Below, piece after piece: positions 16,995 through 25,842 of a stretch of 64,000 bases of DNA. Origin of the DNA: Gp6-AA40 sp036407095 (lineage in GTDB: Bacteria > Acidobacteriota > Vicinamibacteria > Vicinamibacterales > UBA2999); contig DASWZV010000163.1 in the NCBI GenBank assembly GCA_036407095.1, positions 58,234 through 122,233 on the forward strand. Reading direction: 5' to 3'. Below the pieces are notes generated by a model. That model saw only the letters and a list, made by a program, of their open reading frames with translations. It ran no database searches and had not been told where the DNA came from. The position numbers and the translations under genes are program-made. The first letter of the stretch is position 1. Each line of letters begins with the position of its first letter.

Positions 16995-18056
16995 ATGAAG
17001 GTCTTCGTGATCGTTCTGGTCGCGATCGTGTCCAGCGCGCCGCTCTCCGCTCAATGGTTGAGCCAGCCGACGCAGGGCATTCCGCGAACAGCGGACGGCA
17101 AACCGAATCTCGACGCACCTGTGCCACGCACTCCCGACGGCAAACCCGATCTCTCTGGGCTGTGGACCAGGATCTCGCCGAAGTACTCACGGAACATCGC
17201 GGCCGACGTGAACCCCGGAGACATCCAGCCGTGGGCACGGACGCTCGTCGAGCGGCGCAGAGAAGATCTCGGCAAGGACTATATGAACGTGCGCTGTCTT
17301 CCTCTCGGGCCCGGCTACACCACCGCCGCCGACAGCACCGGCGCCGAGATGATGAAGATCGTCCAGACGCCTGGACTCATACTCCTGCTGAATCCGGACC
17401 TGACCTACCGTCAGGTTTTTCTCGACGGACGCACACTGGAGTCTGCGCCGAACCCGAACTGGATGGGGTACTCAGTCGGTCGTTGGGAGGGAGACACGCT
17501 CGTCGTCGAGAGCAACGGCTTCAACGATCGCACCTGGCTGGATCACGACGGCCATCCACACACCGAACAGTTGCGCACGACGGAACGCTATCGTCGCACG
17601 AACATCGGCTCACTCACGATCGACGTGACCTTCTCGGACCCTGGCGCATATGCGAAACCATGGACCGTTTCGGTGCGCGCCGCGCTCGCTCCAGACACCG
17701 AGATGATCGAGTGGGTCTGCAACGAAAGCCCGCACGGCGTGGAGCACTGGGTCGGCAAGGCCTCCGATGAACGCAAGGGCGAGGTGCAGGTCGATCCCGC
17801 GATTCTTGCGAAGTACGTCGGCACCTATGTGGAGCAGCCTCCGTTCTGGAGAGCGATCGCTCGGGTGGTCGAGATCACCGTTGCCGATGGTAAGCTCGTG
17901 GCCGACATGGACGGTCGCGGAAAGGTCACGCTGATCGCCACATCGGACACCGAGTTCTCCGGCCTCTACGGACTCGGCGTCGGCTTCACTCAGGGCGGCT
18001 CGGGCGGCCTGTTCGTCAAACACGTCTCCGGCAACTACCGGTTCGCGAGGAAGTAG
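16995..18056 (+). CDS. Exported protein, RWEGDTLVVES family
   Basis: 353-aa exported protein (signal peptide MKVFVIVLVAIVSSAPLSAQ). Mature features are repeated TADGKPNLD/TPDGKPDLSGLW motifs near the N terminus and a central block GRWEGDTLVVESNGFNDRTW followed by TEQLRTTERYRR. The same block occurs in the 285-aa protein at 21880-22737, so the two are paralogues of an exported family abundant in acidobacteria whose function I do not know. A C-terminal region (DPAILAKYVGTYV, then GLYGLGVGFTQ) resembles the beta-rich lipocalin-like end of related proteins. The ATG at 16995 has a GAGGAG site. Confidence 0.7.
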   Translation: MKVFVIVLVAIVSSAPLSAQWLSQPTQGIPRTADGKPNLDAPVPRTPDGKPDLSGLWTRISPKYSRNIAADVNPGDIQPWARTLVERRREDLGKDYMNVRCLPLGPGYTTAADSTGAEMMKIVQTPGLILLLNPDLTYRQVFLDGRTLESAPNPNWMGYSVGRWEGDTLVVESNGFNDRTWLDHDGHPHTEQLRTTERYRRTNIGSLTIDVTFSDPGAYAKPWTVSVRAALAPDTEMIEWVCNESPHGVEHWVGKASDERKGEVQVDPAILAKYVGTYVEQPPFWRAIARVVEITVADGKLVADMDGRGKVTLIATSDTEFSGLYGLGVGFTQGGSGGLFVKHVSGNYRFARK

Positions 18057-18232
18057 CGGGCAAGTTCTATAACTGAACGCGTCAGATCAGATTCAGCGGT
18101 TTTGTGAACGCATGTGCCAGGACGAAACAGTGACGCGCATCCTGCCGCGCCGGGGCTTCCCGAGCCTGCACGCCATTTTCCAATTTTCCCCACCGTCGAT
18201 GCTGGTCCTGCGTTTGCTCTAACCCGATCCTT

Positions 18233-20980
18233 GTGGATCTCGTTGTCGAAATCTCGGGGCTGATCGTCACAGCGATCGTCGTCTCGGCCATCGCGACGAG
18301 ATGGGTCCGTACCGACGAGGGGATCATGCAGCCGTTTTTCGTGATCGACATCACGGCACTGCTGCTCCTCGGTCCGAGAGTGGCGATGTTCGTCGCCGCA
18401 GCCGGCGCGATCACGCGCGGCCTGGTCCGCACACGAGCAGCGCAACCGCTCCCACGAGTCATCGCGCGTGCGGTCACCGCCGTGATCGCCATCCAGACGA
18501 CGGGGCTGGCACATTGGCTGCTCGGAGGAACTGTCGGTGATCTCGGCTGGCCGTCGCAGTTGGTGCCGCTCGCCGGCGACGTTGCGGCCTATCTGCTCAC
18601 GACGCGCGCCTCTGCCGACGTCATCGAGCCGCTCCTCAGCGGAGAAGAGCCGAACACACGTCAGCGGCCGAATGTCCTCATCGCCTCCGCTCCCTACATC
18701 GTCGGGGTGAGCATCGCGGTCGGCCTCGCCGCCTTGATCGAACAGCAGTTGTGGGAGGCCTTGCCGGTCGCGGCCGTGCCGCTCTTCTTCGTGGGCTACG
18801 CGTACTACGACTACGTGCACCGCGTCGAGAACGACCGGCGGCGCCGGGAGGTGCTCGAGTCGCTCGATCAAGGCCTGTCGGTCCTGGACCGCAACGGGTT
18901 CGTCACGTTCTGGGACGATGCGCTGGAGCACATCGTCGGATGCTCGCGAACGCAGGCGATGGGGCGCTCGGTGTTCGACGCGTTGCCGACCCTTCGTAAC
19001 ACCGATCTGCCGCGAGCGATCAGCGACGCGCTGACGAAGAGCACGCTGACCAAGAGCACGTCGAGAACGTTGACGCGTCTCGGGGTCACGTCATCTTCCG
19101 GCGCGCGAGTGCTGAACGTGTCGGTCCTCTCGGTCGACGATGGCGTGTCACTGCTCTGGCAGGATGTCACGGTCAGTTCCCGCGAGGAGCAGACCCTCAA
19201 GCGAAACGAAGAGCGGCTGGCGCTTGCCGCGCAGGGTGCCAGCGACGGCTTGTGGGAGTGGGATCTCCGCAGCGGGGAGTTCTACGTCTCCGGCCGCTGG
19301 CGCGCGCTGCTCGGTCTTCCCAACGAGGCTGCGATCGTGCGCGCCGAAGAATGGATCAATCGCGTCCACGACGATGACATCATCGTGCTCAGAGAAGCGC
19401 TCGAAGCGCACGTCTCCGGGAAGACCGATCACTTCCAGCTCGAGCACCGCATTCGCCACGAGGATGGGACGTACCGGCGATTCCTGTGCCGCGGCATTGC
19501 GATCCGCGGCATCGACCGCCCGCGTATTGCCGGATCGTTGACCGATACGACGGAGCGAGCGAAGGAGCAGGAGCAGCTCCGGAGCGCCGGATTCCGCGAT
19601 CCGCTGACCGGGCTGTCCAACCGCAGTGTGTTCGTCGAACACCTTGGACGCCGGCTCGATGAGTTCAAGCGTCGGCGCGGCGAGCGGTTCGCCGTCCTCT
19701 ACCTCGACCTCGACCGCTTCAAGGTCGTCAACGACAGCCTTGGCCACATGGTCGGCGACGAACTCCTGATCGCAGTCTCGCGCCGGCTCGAATCCTGTCT
19801 GCGTCCCTCCGACGCGCTGGCTCGTCTGGGCGGCGACGAGTTCGCCATCCTGCTGAACGGCTTGAGCGACGAGCAGCTGGCGAACGTCATTGCGTTCCGC
19901 ATCCAGGAATCACTGAGTGCGCCGTTTTCGATCGGCAACCGCGAGGTGTTCACGTCGGCCAGCATCGGCATCGCCCCGGGATTGTCAGAGTACTCGAACC
20001 CGGAAGAGATCATGCGTGACGCCGACACCGCGATGTATCACGCGAAAGCGCGCGGCAAGGCGAGGCACGAGCTGTTCGACGCCGACATGCACGCGCGCAC
20101 ACGCGACCGTCTCGGGCTCGAAAACGATCTTCGGCATGCGGTGAGCAACCAGGATTTCGAAGTGAAGTACCAGCCGATCGTCTCGTTGGCCTCGGGCCGG
20201 TGCGTTGGCTTCGAATCACTGGTGCGCTGGACCCGTCACGGCGAGGCCATCCCTCCCGCGACGTTCATTCCGATCGCCGAGGAACTTGGGCTGATCGAAG
20301 CGCTGGGCACGTGGGTCATGGAGCAGGCGTGCTTTGCATTCGCCCATTGGCTGCGTCGATTCCCCAAGAGCGGTCTCGAGTGGATCACCGTGAACGTCTC
20401 GAGCCGCCAGCTGATGCAGCAGAACTTCATGCGACTGGTCGAACAGGCAGTGCATCAATCAGGGCTCGGGCCGAACGACGTCCGGCTCGAAATCACCGAG
20501 ACCGCGTTGATGGACAGCCCCAACAACGTCGCGGAAGTGCTGCGCGAGCTGAGAGATTTCGGCGTGAAGATCTATCTCGACGACTTCGGGACCGGCTATT
20601 CGTCGCTCAGCCACCTGCACAAGCTGCCGGTCGACGCGCTCAAGATCGATCGGTCGTTCGTGAAGAGCCTGCTGGTACCCGATCGTCCCGCCACTGTCGA
20701 GAGCATCCTGGCGCTCGCCCGAACGTTGAATACGAGCGTCGTGGCGGAAGGCATCGAGAACGCCGGCGAGGCACGCGAGCTGGAGCGCCTCGGGTGCACA
20801 CACGCGCAGGGCTTCTTCTTCTCACGTCCGCTGTCGAAAGAGGCGGTCGAGACGTTGCTGATGGCCGACGAACCACTTGGCACCCAGCACCAGCCGTCCG
20901 ATCTCGTCATCGCGGCCCGACGCGAGCCCGCCTTCTTCACGACGCGGTTCGAGTGGCCCGAGCGGCTGCTGTCGCAATGA
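18233..20980 (+). CDS. Membrane PAS-GGDEF-EAL cyclic-di-GMP enzyme
   Basis: 915-aa protein that can both make and degrade c-di-GMP. Several membrane segments occupy residues about 5-200, followed by two PAS domains (about 205-320 with DRNGFVTFWDDALEHIVG, and about 330-445). The GGDEF domain (about 450-620) contains RLGGDEFAILLNGL and an intact product-inhibition site RPSD five residues upstream, so cyclase activity with feedback is expected. The EAL domain (about 640-890) has ESLVRW in place of EALLRW but keeps EITETALM, LDDFGTGYSSL, LKIDRSF and VVAEGIEN, so phosphodiesterase activity is plausible. The start is a GTG at 18233 with no clear ribosome site. It stands alone and is followed by a dispersed repeat. 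Confidence 0.92.
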   Translation: MDLVVEISGLIVTAIVVSAIATRWVRTDEGIMQPFFVIDITALLLLGPRVAMFVAAAGAITRGLVRTRAAQPLPRVIARAVTAVIAIQTTGLAHWLLGGTVGDLGWPSQLVPLAGDVAAYLLTTRASADVIEPLLSGEEPNTRQRPNVLIASAPYIVGVSIAVGLAALIEQQLWEALPVAAVPLFFVGYAYYDYVHRVENDRRRREVLESLDQGLSVLDRNGFVTFWDDALEHIVGCSRTQAMGRSVFDALPTLRNTDLPRAISDALTKSTLTKSTSRTLTRLGVTSSSGARVLNVSVLSVDDGVSLLWQDVTVSSREEQTLKRNEERLALAAQGASDGLWEWDLRSGEFYVSGRWRALLGLPNEAAIVRAEEWINRVHDDDIIVLREALEAHVSGKTDHFQLEHRIRHEDGTYRRFLCRGIAIRGIDRPRIAGSLTDTTERAKEQEQLRSAGFRDPLTGLSNRSVFVEHLGRRLDEFKRRRGERFAVLYLDLDRFKVVNDSLGHMVGDELLIAVSRRLESCLRPSDALARLGGDEFAILLNGLSDEQLANVIAFRIQESLSAPFSIGNREVFTSASIGIAPGLSEYSNPEEIMRDADTAMYHAKARGKARHELFDADMHARTRDRLGLENDLRHAVSNQDFEVKYQPIVSLASGRCVGFESLVRWTRHGEAIPPATFIPIAEELGLIEALGTWVMEQACFAFAHWLRRFPKSGLEWITVNVSSRQLMQQNFMRLVEQAVHQSGLGPNDVRLEITETALMDSPNNVAEVLRELRDFGVKIYLDDFGTGYSSLSHLHKLPVDALKIDRSFVKSLLVPDRPATVESILALARTLNTSVVAEGIENAGEARELERLGCTHAQGFFFSRPLSKEAVETLLMADEPLGTQHQPSDLVIAARREPAFFTTRFEWPERLLSQ

Positions 20981-20998
20981 CCGCGTCCGTCGCGCTTG

Positions 20999-21226
20999 GT
21001 CGCGCCGGCAGGAATCAGGGACGACGACCGACGGTGGCCGTCTCCGACGCCTGCCAGCACCCGACTGGCTGACGCATTCCTCCGCGCCGCGATCCGCTCG
21101 CCGGCCAATACCGGGGTCCCCGCCGCGCACGCTTCCGCGGTGGGGTGGGAGTGGCGTCTCCGGCGTGCGCGCTGCCGGCGCGGAAGGATGCGTCAACCTG
21201 GTTGGCGCAATCGGAGTCAGCAGAGA
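20999..21226. repeat. Dispersed repeat module (copy near 37.7 kb inverted)
   Basis: Positions 21010-21110 match the reverse complement of 37682-37782 with five mismatches in 101 bp by eye. The similarity resumes after a gap with TCTCCGGCGTGCGCGCTGCC. The right end carries GGATGCGTCAACCTGG, a word that recurs at 37460 and 37842. No coding sequence is credible in the 302-bp gap between the GGDEF-EAL gene and the DUF4126 gene. Confidence 0.85.
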
Positions 21227-21282
21227 GGCCCGCCCGCACGATCGGTTCACTCGTCCGTTGCGATTTCGGTTCACGACCGTGG

Positions 21283-21873
21283 CTATCGATTCGCGCTTAG
21301 ATAGAACCCGCTGAAGAAGCGCCTCAACGCGCGAATGAGCCAGACGGCGCTCAGGGCGATCACAATCAACGCGATGACGACCACGATGGCCGCGATCGTC
21401 GGATGGGCCAGGGCGAGAAAAGCCAGCATCGCCACAAAGCCGTCTTCAGACAGACTGAGCGCCCAGTTCGAGAGCGGCTCGGGGCTCGCGTTGACGGCCA
21501 CCCGTGTGCCGGCTTTCGCGAAGTGACTGCTCGACGCCAGCGCGGCGCCGACGAACGCGGCGGCGGTCTGCGCGCCGGGACCGGCGTTGGCAGCCGAGGT
21601 GACCGCGATGAACGCGCCTCCCGCCGGGCGAATGATGGTGTGCACGAGATCCCAGACGGAATCGACCCACGGGATCTTGTCGGCGAAGAATTCCACGACA
21701 TACAACACGATCGCCGAGCCGATGATCCAGTTGTTGTCGAACAGGTTGTATTGAGGCGGGAGATCGACCCAGTGATACCGGCTCGCGAGGCCGAGAATCG
21801 CGACCGTCGCGTACAGATTGATCCCTGAGATGAACCCCAACCCGAGAGTGCGGCCGAGGGCGTCACCGAACAT
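21283..21873 (-). CDS. DUF4126 integral membrane protein
   Basis: 196-aa polytopic membrane protein with about five hydrophobic segments. The N-terminal GLGFISGINLYATVAILGLA, the NPQY-like PPQYNLFDNNWI and the DSVWDLVHTIIRPAGGAFIA segments are characteristic of the DUF4126 family, whose function is unknown. It starts 6 bp after the stop of the upstream exported protein gene (21880-22737), forming an operon with it and the DUF6152 gene. Confidence 0.85.
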   Translation of the reverse strand: MFGDALGRTLGLGFISGINLYATVAILGLASRYHWVDLPPQYNLFDNNWIIGSAIVLYVVEFFADKIPWVDSVWDLVHTIIRPAGGAFIAVTSAANAGPGAQTAAAFVGAALASSSHFAKAGTRVAVNASPEPLSNWALSLSEDGFVAMLAFLALAHPTIAAIVVVIALIVIALSAVWLIRALRRFFSGFYLSANR

Positions 21874-21879
21874 AACGAA

Positions 21880-22737
21880 CTACTTTCCCTGCAGCTCCTG
21901 CTGACGAAGCTTTTCGAGCTCCTCCAGCTCCTTGTTGTTCGTGCAGTAGAACTCGTAGATCTCCCCGTTGCCCAGGGTCCATCGCCGCGGCGCCGACTTC
22001 CACGGCTTCTGCAGCACCTTGGGATCGTCCACGGTGATCTCGACGATCAGATAGTTCATGGACGGGCGTGTGTAGCGCTCGGTGACGTGAAGATCTTCGC
22101 TGTGGAACCAGCCGTTGGGTTGAATGTAGGTGCGCTCGTCGAATCCGGTCGAGTCGACGACGAGCGTATCGCCCTCCCAGCGCGCGGTGCTGTTGCCATG
22201 GAAGAAGGGCTCCGGCTGCTTGGGCACCGGGCGGCCGTCCAGATGAATGATCCGCCAGTTGTTCAGCACTTCGTACAGCTGCGCCATGAGGCCCGGCTTG
22301 TGCACGATGTACGTCGTGTAGGGGTTCTGCAACCAGATCGCGGGCACGCCACGCGGCATGCAGTTCACCGACGACTTCGACAGCTCGAGCTCGGTCGGCG
22401 TCATCGACTTGATCTTCTCGAGCGCCCACGGTTGAAACGCTGGACGCTCCTCCGGCGTGACCTTCGGATCGAATTGACGCATCGCGGCCGGATCGACGCC
22501 GAAGCGGCCAGACACACCCTGGCCTGCGCTGTTCGGGAACCATTGACCGGTGAAATCAGGATGACCGTCCGAGAGTCGCGGCGTGGAACCGCCGGGCGGC
22601 ATCACCGTGATCTCGTACTTTGGCGACTGCGCACTCGAGCTCTGCCCTCCCCTGCCTTGCGCGCGCATCGTCAAGGTCGCCATCATGCAGACCGCGAGCG
22701 TCATGAAACCGGCGCAACGAACGAAAGGGTTCCGCAC
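21880..22737 (-). CDS. Exported protein, RWEGDTLVVDS family (paralogue of 16995-18056)
   Basis: 285-aa exported protein. The GTG at 22737 gives a signal-peptide-like N terminus (MRNPFVRCAGFMTLAVCMMA, then TLTMRAQG) and lies six bases after the DUF6152 stop; an ATG at 22704 is the alternative. The mature part contains PRLSDGHPDFTGQWFPNS and the family block ARWEGDTLVVDSTGFDERTY followed by SEDLHVTERYTRP, clearly homologous to the 353-aa protein at 17 kb. A Glu/Leu/Lys-rich helix ends the protein. The longer open frame to 23103 overlaps the DUF6152 gene and is not coding. Function unknown. Confidence 0.75.
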   Translation of the reverse strand: MRNPFVRCAGFMTLAVCMMATLTMRAQGRGGQSSSAQSPKYEITVMPPGGSTPRLSDGHPDFTGQWFPNSAGQGVSGRFGVDPAAMRQFDPKVTPEERPAFQPWALEKIKSMTPTELELSKSSVNCMPRGVPAIWLQNPYTTYIVHKPGLMAQLYEVLNNWRIIHLDGRPVPKQPEPFFHGNSTARWEGDTLVVDSTGFDERTYIQPNGWFHSEDLHVTERYTRPSMNYLIVEITVDDPKVLQKPWKSAPRRWTLGNGEIYEFYCTNNKELEELEKLRQQELQGK

Positions 22738-22742
22738 GGGTC

Positions 22743-23147
22743 TCAATCCTGAATCTGCCCGACTTGCCGCAGCACACCATCCGAGAACTTCAGCGTGCCC
22801 GCGGCGGCCGCGTTCGGCTTGCCGGTCTTCGAGAGGCAGCCTCTCACCCACACTGACTTGTTGACGTTGTCGAGAAACACCTGGCGGTCGGTGCCGTTTC
22901 TCCGCAGCGTGACCGGCGAGTACGCCTGAAACGACCAGTTCTCGACCTTGCCCTTGTCGTCTTTCACATCGACATAGAAGTACGGGTGCGGGTTCTGCCA
23001 GTCGACTTTCGTCAGCGTCCCGGTGAAATCGCGACACCTGGTCGCGTCCCACTCGGCCGCAAACGAGTGATGCGCGCCGGCCGGCGCGGCGAACAGTACG
23101 CACGCGAACGTAGTCGCGACCACGGCACGCACATGCTGGATCGTCAT
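22743..23147 (-). CDS. DUF6152 exported protein
   Basis: 134-aa exported protein: signal peptide MTIQHVRAVVATTFACVLFA followed by AGAHHSFAAEWDA, the His-rich start typical of DUF6152, then LTKVDWQNPHPYFYVDVKDD and a beta-rich domain to DGVLRQVGQIQD. The family is common in acidobacteria and proteobacteria and of unknown function; an OB-like or copper-related binding role has no direct support here. The ATG at 23147 has a GAGGGG site. It leads a three-gene operon with the RWEGDTLVVDS protein and DUF4126. Confidence 0.8.
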   Translation of the reverse strand: MTIQHVRAVVATTFACVLFAAPAGAHHSFAAEWDATRCRDFTGTLTKVDWQNPHPYFYVDVKDDKGKVENWSFQAYSPVTLRRNGTDRQVFLDNVNKSVWVRGCLSKTGKPNAAAAGTLKFSDGVLRQVGQIQD

Positions 23148-23157
23148 CGACCCCTCT

Positions 23158-23192
23158 CGTATGTAGTGTCCGGCTTCAGCCGGACCTCCGTG
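23158..23192. repeat. TAGTGTCCGGCTTCAGCCGGAC hairpin
   Basis: A single GTCCGGCTTCAGCCGGAC palindrome between the methyltransferase and DUF6152 genes, followed by CTCCGTGTCTC of the other repeat family. It sits immediately upstream of the DUF6152 ribosome site. Confidence 0.8.
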
Positions 23193-23214
23193 TCTCAATT
23201 TCAATCGTTGGAGT

Positions 23215-23847
23215 CTACACGAGAGCCGCGCTGCCGCGCTTCGCCACCCCGCGGTACAGGAACCCGGCGAACTTCGGCGCGCTTTTCAGGTAATCGTGCT
23301 CGAGCCACTCGATCGTCAAGCCCGCCTGCTCGATGAGGGTGGATATACGACGGTTCAGATGACAACCGCCGAACACACGCTGCTCGATCCCGTCCAGGCG
23401 ATTCTGCCAGCGCACAACCCTGGGATCGTCGGACAGGCCATGCTCGACAAAATAGAAGCGTCCGTCGGGCGTGAGGGCGCGCCGCACTTCGCGCAGCGCT
23501 CCGGCGACATCCGGAATCGTGCAGAGCGTGAACGTGCTGACGATCGAGGCAAAACTCGCGTCGGGCACCGGCAGCTTGTCCGCGGACAGCCCGACGAACT
23601 CCACCGGAAACGGCGCTGCCGCGATCCGCGTGCGCCCCAATCTCGCTGATCGCTCCGAGGGGTCGACACCGACCACCTTCGTGACGGCGCGAGGATAGTA
23701 CGGAAGGTTGTGACCGGCGCCGAATCCGATCTCGAGCACGTCGCCTTGGACATCCTTGAGACATCGGCCTCGTTCGTCTTTCACGTCTGCCGTGTCCATC
23801 GCAAGGTTCATGATGTACGGGAGAATGCGCTTCTCGTAAAAGCCCAT
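23215..23847 (-). CDS. Class I SAM-dependent methyltransferase
   Basis: 210-aa cytoplasmic methyltransferase. The SAM-binding motif I is VLEIGFGAGHNLPYYP (about 43-58), motif II VVGVDPSERS, then FTLCTIPDVAGALREVRRAL and FYFVEHG as later motifs. The pattern resembles UbiE/phospholipid N-methyltransferase-like enzymes; a lipid or thiopurine-like substrate is possible but not decidable. The gene is divergent from htpG with only 47 bp between. Confidence 0.82.
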   Translation of the reverse strand: MGFYEKRILPYIMNLAMDTADVKDERGRCLKDVQGDVLEIGFGAGHNLPYYPRAVTKVVGVDPSERSARLGRTRIAAAPFPVEFVGLSADKLPVPDASFASIVSTFTLCTIPDVAGALREVRRALTPDGRFYFVEHGLSDDPRVVRWQNRLDGIEQRVFGGCHLNRRISTLIEQAGLTIEWLEHDYLKSAPKFAGFLYRGVAKRGSAALV

Positions 23848-23861
23848 CGGCGGCGCCTTCT

Positions 23862-23879
23862 ATTCCTGAATGAAGGAAT
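23862..23879. promoter_or_regulatory. Inverted repeat in methyltransferase/htpG divergent region
   Basis: ATTCCTGAATGAAGGAAT: 6-bp arms ATTCCT/AGGAAT around a 6-bp loop, lying in the 47-bp region between the divergent start codons. It could be an operator or part of a 5' leader. It does not match the CIRCE heat-shock element. Confidence 0.4.
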
Positions 23880-23894
23880 GCTAATAAGTACTAC

Positions 23895-25841
23895 ATGTCC
23901 ATGAGCGACACGAGCACGCGCGAAACCCTGGGCTTTCAGGCGGAAGTGACCGAACTCCTGCGCCTGATGATCCATTCGCTGTACGGCAACAAAGAGATCT
24001 TTCTGCGCGAGCTGGTCTCGAACGCATCGGACGCAGCCGACAAGCTCCGGTTCGAGGCCATGGCCGACCCCGCCCTCTATGAGAACGACCCCGACCCGAA
24101 GATCCGCGTCAGCTACGACACGCAGGCACGGACGCTCACGGTGTCCGACAACGGCGTCGGCATGTCGCGGCCGGAAGTGATCGAGCAGATCGGGACGATC
24201 GCGAAGTCGGGAACGCGCGAATTCCTGTCGCGGCTCGCCGCCGAGCAGGCCAAGGGCGCGAACCTGATCGGCCAGTTCGGCGTCGGGTTCTATTCCTCGT
24301 TCATCGTCGCCGAGCGTGTCACGCTGGTGACGCGACGGGGAGGGCTGACCGCCGAACACGGGGTCCGTTGGGAAAGCAGCGGCGAAGGCGGTTACACCGT
24401 CGAAACCATCCACAAGGACTCGCGTGGCACCGATGTGGTGCTGCACCTGCGCCCCGAGGAGGATGAACTCCTCACCGGCACGAGACTGCGCGAGATTCTC
24501 CGCAAATACTCCGATCACATCACCGTCCCCATCCTCATGAAAAAGGAGCGATGGGATTCGACGGCCCGCGCCAACGTCGTGACCGACGAGAACGAGCAGA
24601 TCAATCAGGCCTCGGCGCTGTGGGCACGGCCCAAGTCGGAGATCACGGAAGCGCAGTACGTCGAGTGCTACAAGCACGTGGCTCACGACTTCGAGGCACC
24701 GCTCGCCTACACGCATGGCCGGGTCGAAGGGCGCCAGGAGTTCACGCAGCTCTTCTTCATCCCGGCGCGCGCCCCGTTCGACTTGTGGGACCGCACCCAT
24801 CGTCACGGAATCAAGCTCTACGTGCGGCGTGTCTTCATCATGGACGATGCCGAGCAGCTGATGCCGGTGTACCTGCGATTCGTTCGCGGCATCATCGACT
24901 CGAACGATCTGCCGCTCAACGTGTCGCGCGAGATCCTGCAGCAGTCACGCGACGTGCAGACGATTCGCACCGCGTCGATCAAACGCGTCCTGACGCTGCT
25001 CGAAGACCTGGCCGCGAATCAGACAGATCAGTTCGCGACCTTCTGGAAGGAGTTCGGCCAGGTGCTCAAGGAAGGCATCGCCGAGGATGCCGCCAACCGC
25101 GAGCGGATTTCGAAGCTGCTGCGCTTCGCCTCGACACACACCGGCACCGACGAACAAATCGTGTCGCTTGCCGACTACCGTTCGCGAATGAAAGAGGGAC
25201 AGGACGCGCTCTACTACATCACCGCGGACGGCATCGCGGCCGCACGTCACAGCCCCCATCTCGAGATCTTCCGTAAGCACGGCGTCGAGGTCCTGCTGCT
25301 GTCCGACCGCGTCGACGAATGGCTCGTCTCGACGCTCACTGAGTTCGACGGCACGCCGCTGCGATCGGTGGCCAAGGGCGGTCTCGATGTGGCGACGCTG
25401 GGCGCCGACGCCGCAAAGCTGGACGAGCAGACGCCATCGGACGAACACAAAGGGCTGGTGGAGCGTATGCAGGGCGTGCTGAAGGATCGGGCGAGCGCGG
25501 TGCGGGTCACGCACCGTCTCACCGAGTCGCCTGCCTGCCTCGTGACCGACGAGCGCGGGATGAGCACGCATCTCGAGCGCATGCTCAAGGCCGCGGGCCA
25601 GGACGTGCGCACCCCACGGCCGATCCTCGAGATCAACCCGCAGCATCCGATCGTGCAGCGTCTGGCCGACGAATCGGACGAGGCGCGGTTCGCCGACTGG
25701 AGTCAGATCCTCTTCGATCAGGCAACGCTCGCCGAAGGCGGACAGTTGGACGATCCCGCGACCTTCGTCAAACGGCTCAACGACATCATGCTGTCGCTCG
25801 CCGGTCGCACCGCCTCGCGCATCTGGACACCGGGGGCCTGA
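23895..25841 (+). CDS. htpG: Molecular chaperone HtpG (Hsp90)
   Basis: 648-aa cytosolic Hsp90. The N-terminal GHKL ATPase has LLRLMIHSLYGNKEIFLREL and NASDAADKLRF, DNGVGMSRPEVIEQIGTIAK (ATP lid) and LIGQFGVGFYSSFIVAERV. The middle domain has FFIPARAPFDLWD and DDLPLNVSREILQQ-type sequence (SNDLPLNVSREILQQSRDVQ). The C-terminal dimerisation part includes PILEINPQHPIVQRL. As usual in bacteria there is no MEEVD tail. The length is normal. Two in-frame ATGs (23895 and 23901) could serve as start. The stop codon is 1 bp from the presumed start of a membrane Ser/Thr kinase, suggesting co-translation. Confidence 0.97.
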   Translation: MSMSDTSTRETLGFQAEVTELLRLMIHSLYGNKEIFLRELVSNASDAADKLRFEAMADPALYENDPDPKIRVSYDTQARTLTVSDNGVGMSRPEVIEQIGTIAKSGTREFLSRLAAEQAKGANLIGQFGVGFYSSFIVAERVTLVTRRGGLTAEHGVRWESSGEGGYTVETIHKDSRGTDVVLHLRPEEDELLTGTRLREILRKYSDHITVPILMKKERWDSTARANVVTDENEQINQASALWARPKSEITEAQYVECYKHVAHDFEAPLAYTHGRVEGRQEFTQLFFIPARAPFDLWDRTHRHGIKLYVRRVFIMDDAEQLMPVYLRFVRGIIDSNDLPLNVSREILQQSRDVQTIRTASIKRVLTLLEDLAANQTDQFATFWKEFGQVLKEGIAEDAANRERISKLLRFASTHTGTDEQIVSLADYRSRMKEGQDALYYITADGIAAARHSPHLEIFRKHGVEVLLLSDRVDEWLVSTLTEFDGTPLRSVAKGGLDVATLGADAAKLDEQTPSDEHKGLVERMQGVLKDRASAVRVTHRLTESPACLVTDERGMSTHLERMLKAAGQDVRTPRPILEINPQHPIVQRLADESDEARFADWSQILFDQATLAEGGQLDDPATFVKRLNDIMLSLAGRTASRIWTPGA

Positions 25842-25842
25842 G

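Noticed and set aside
22738..23103. Long N-terminal extension of the 285-aa exported protein
   Set aside because: It overlaps the DUF6152 gene in another frame and has no family similarity, whereas the GTG at 22737 gives a signal peptide right after the DUF6152 stop.
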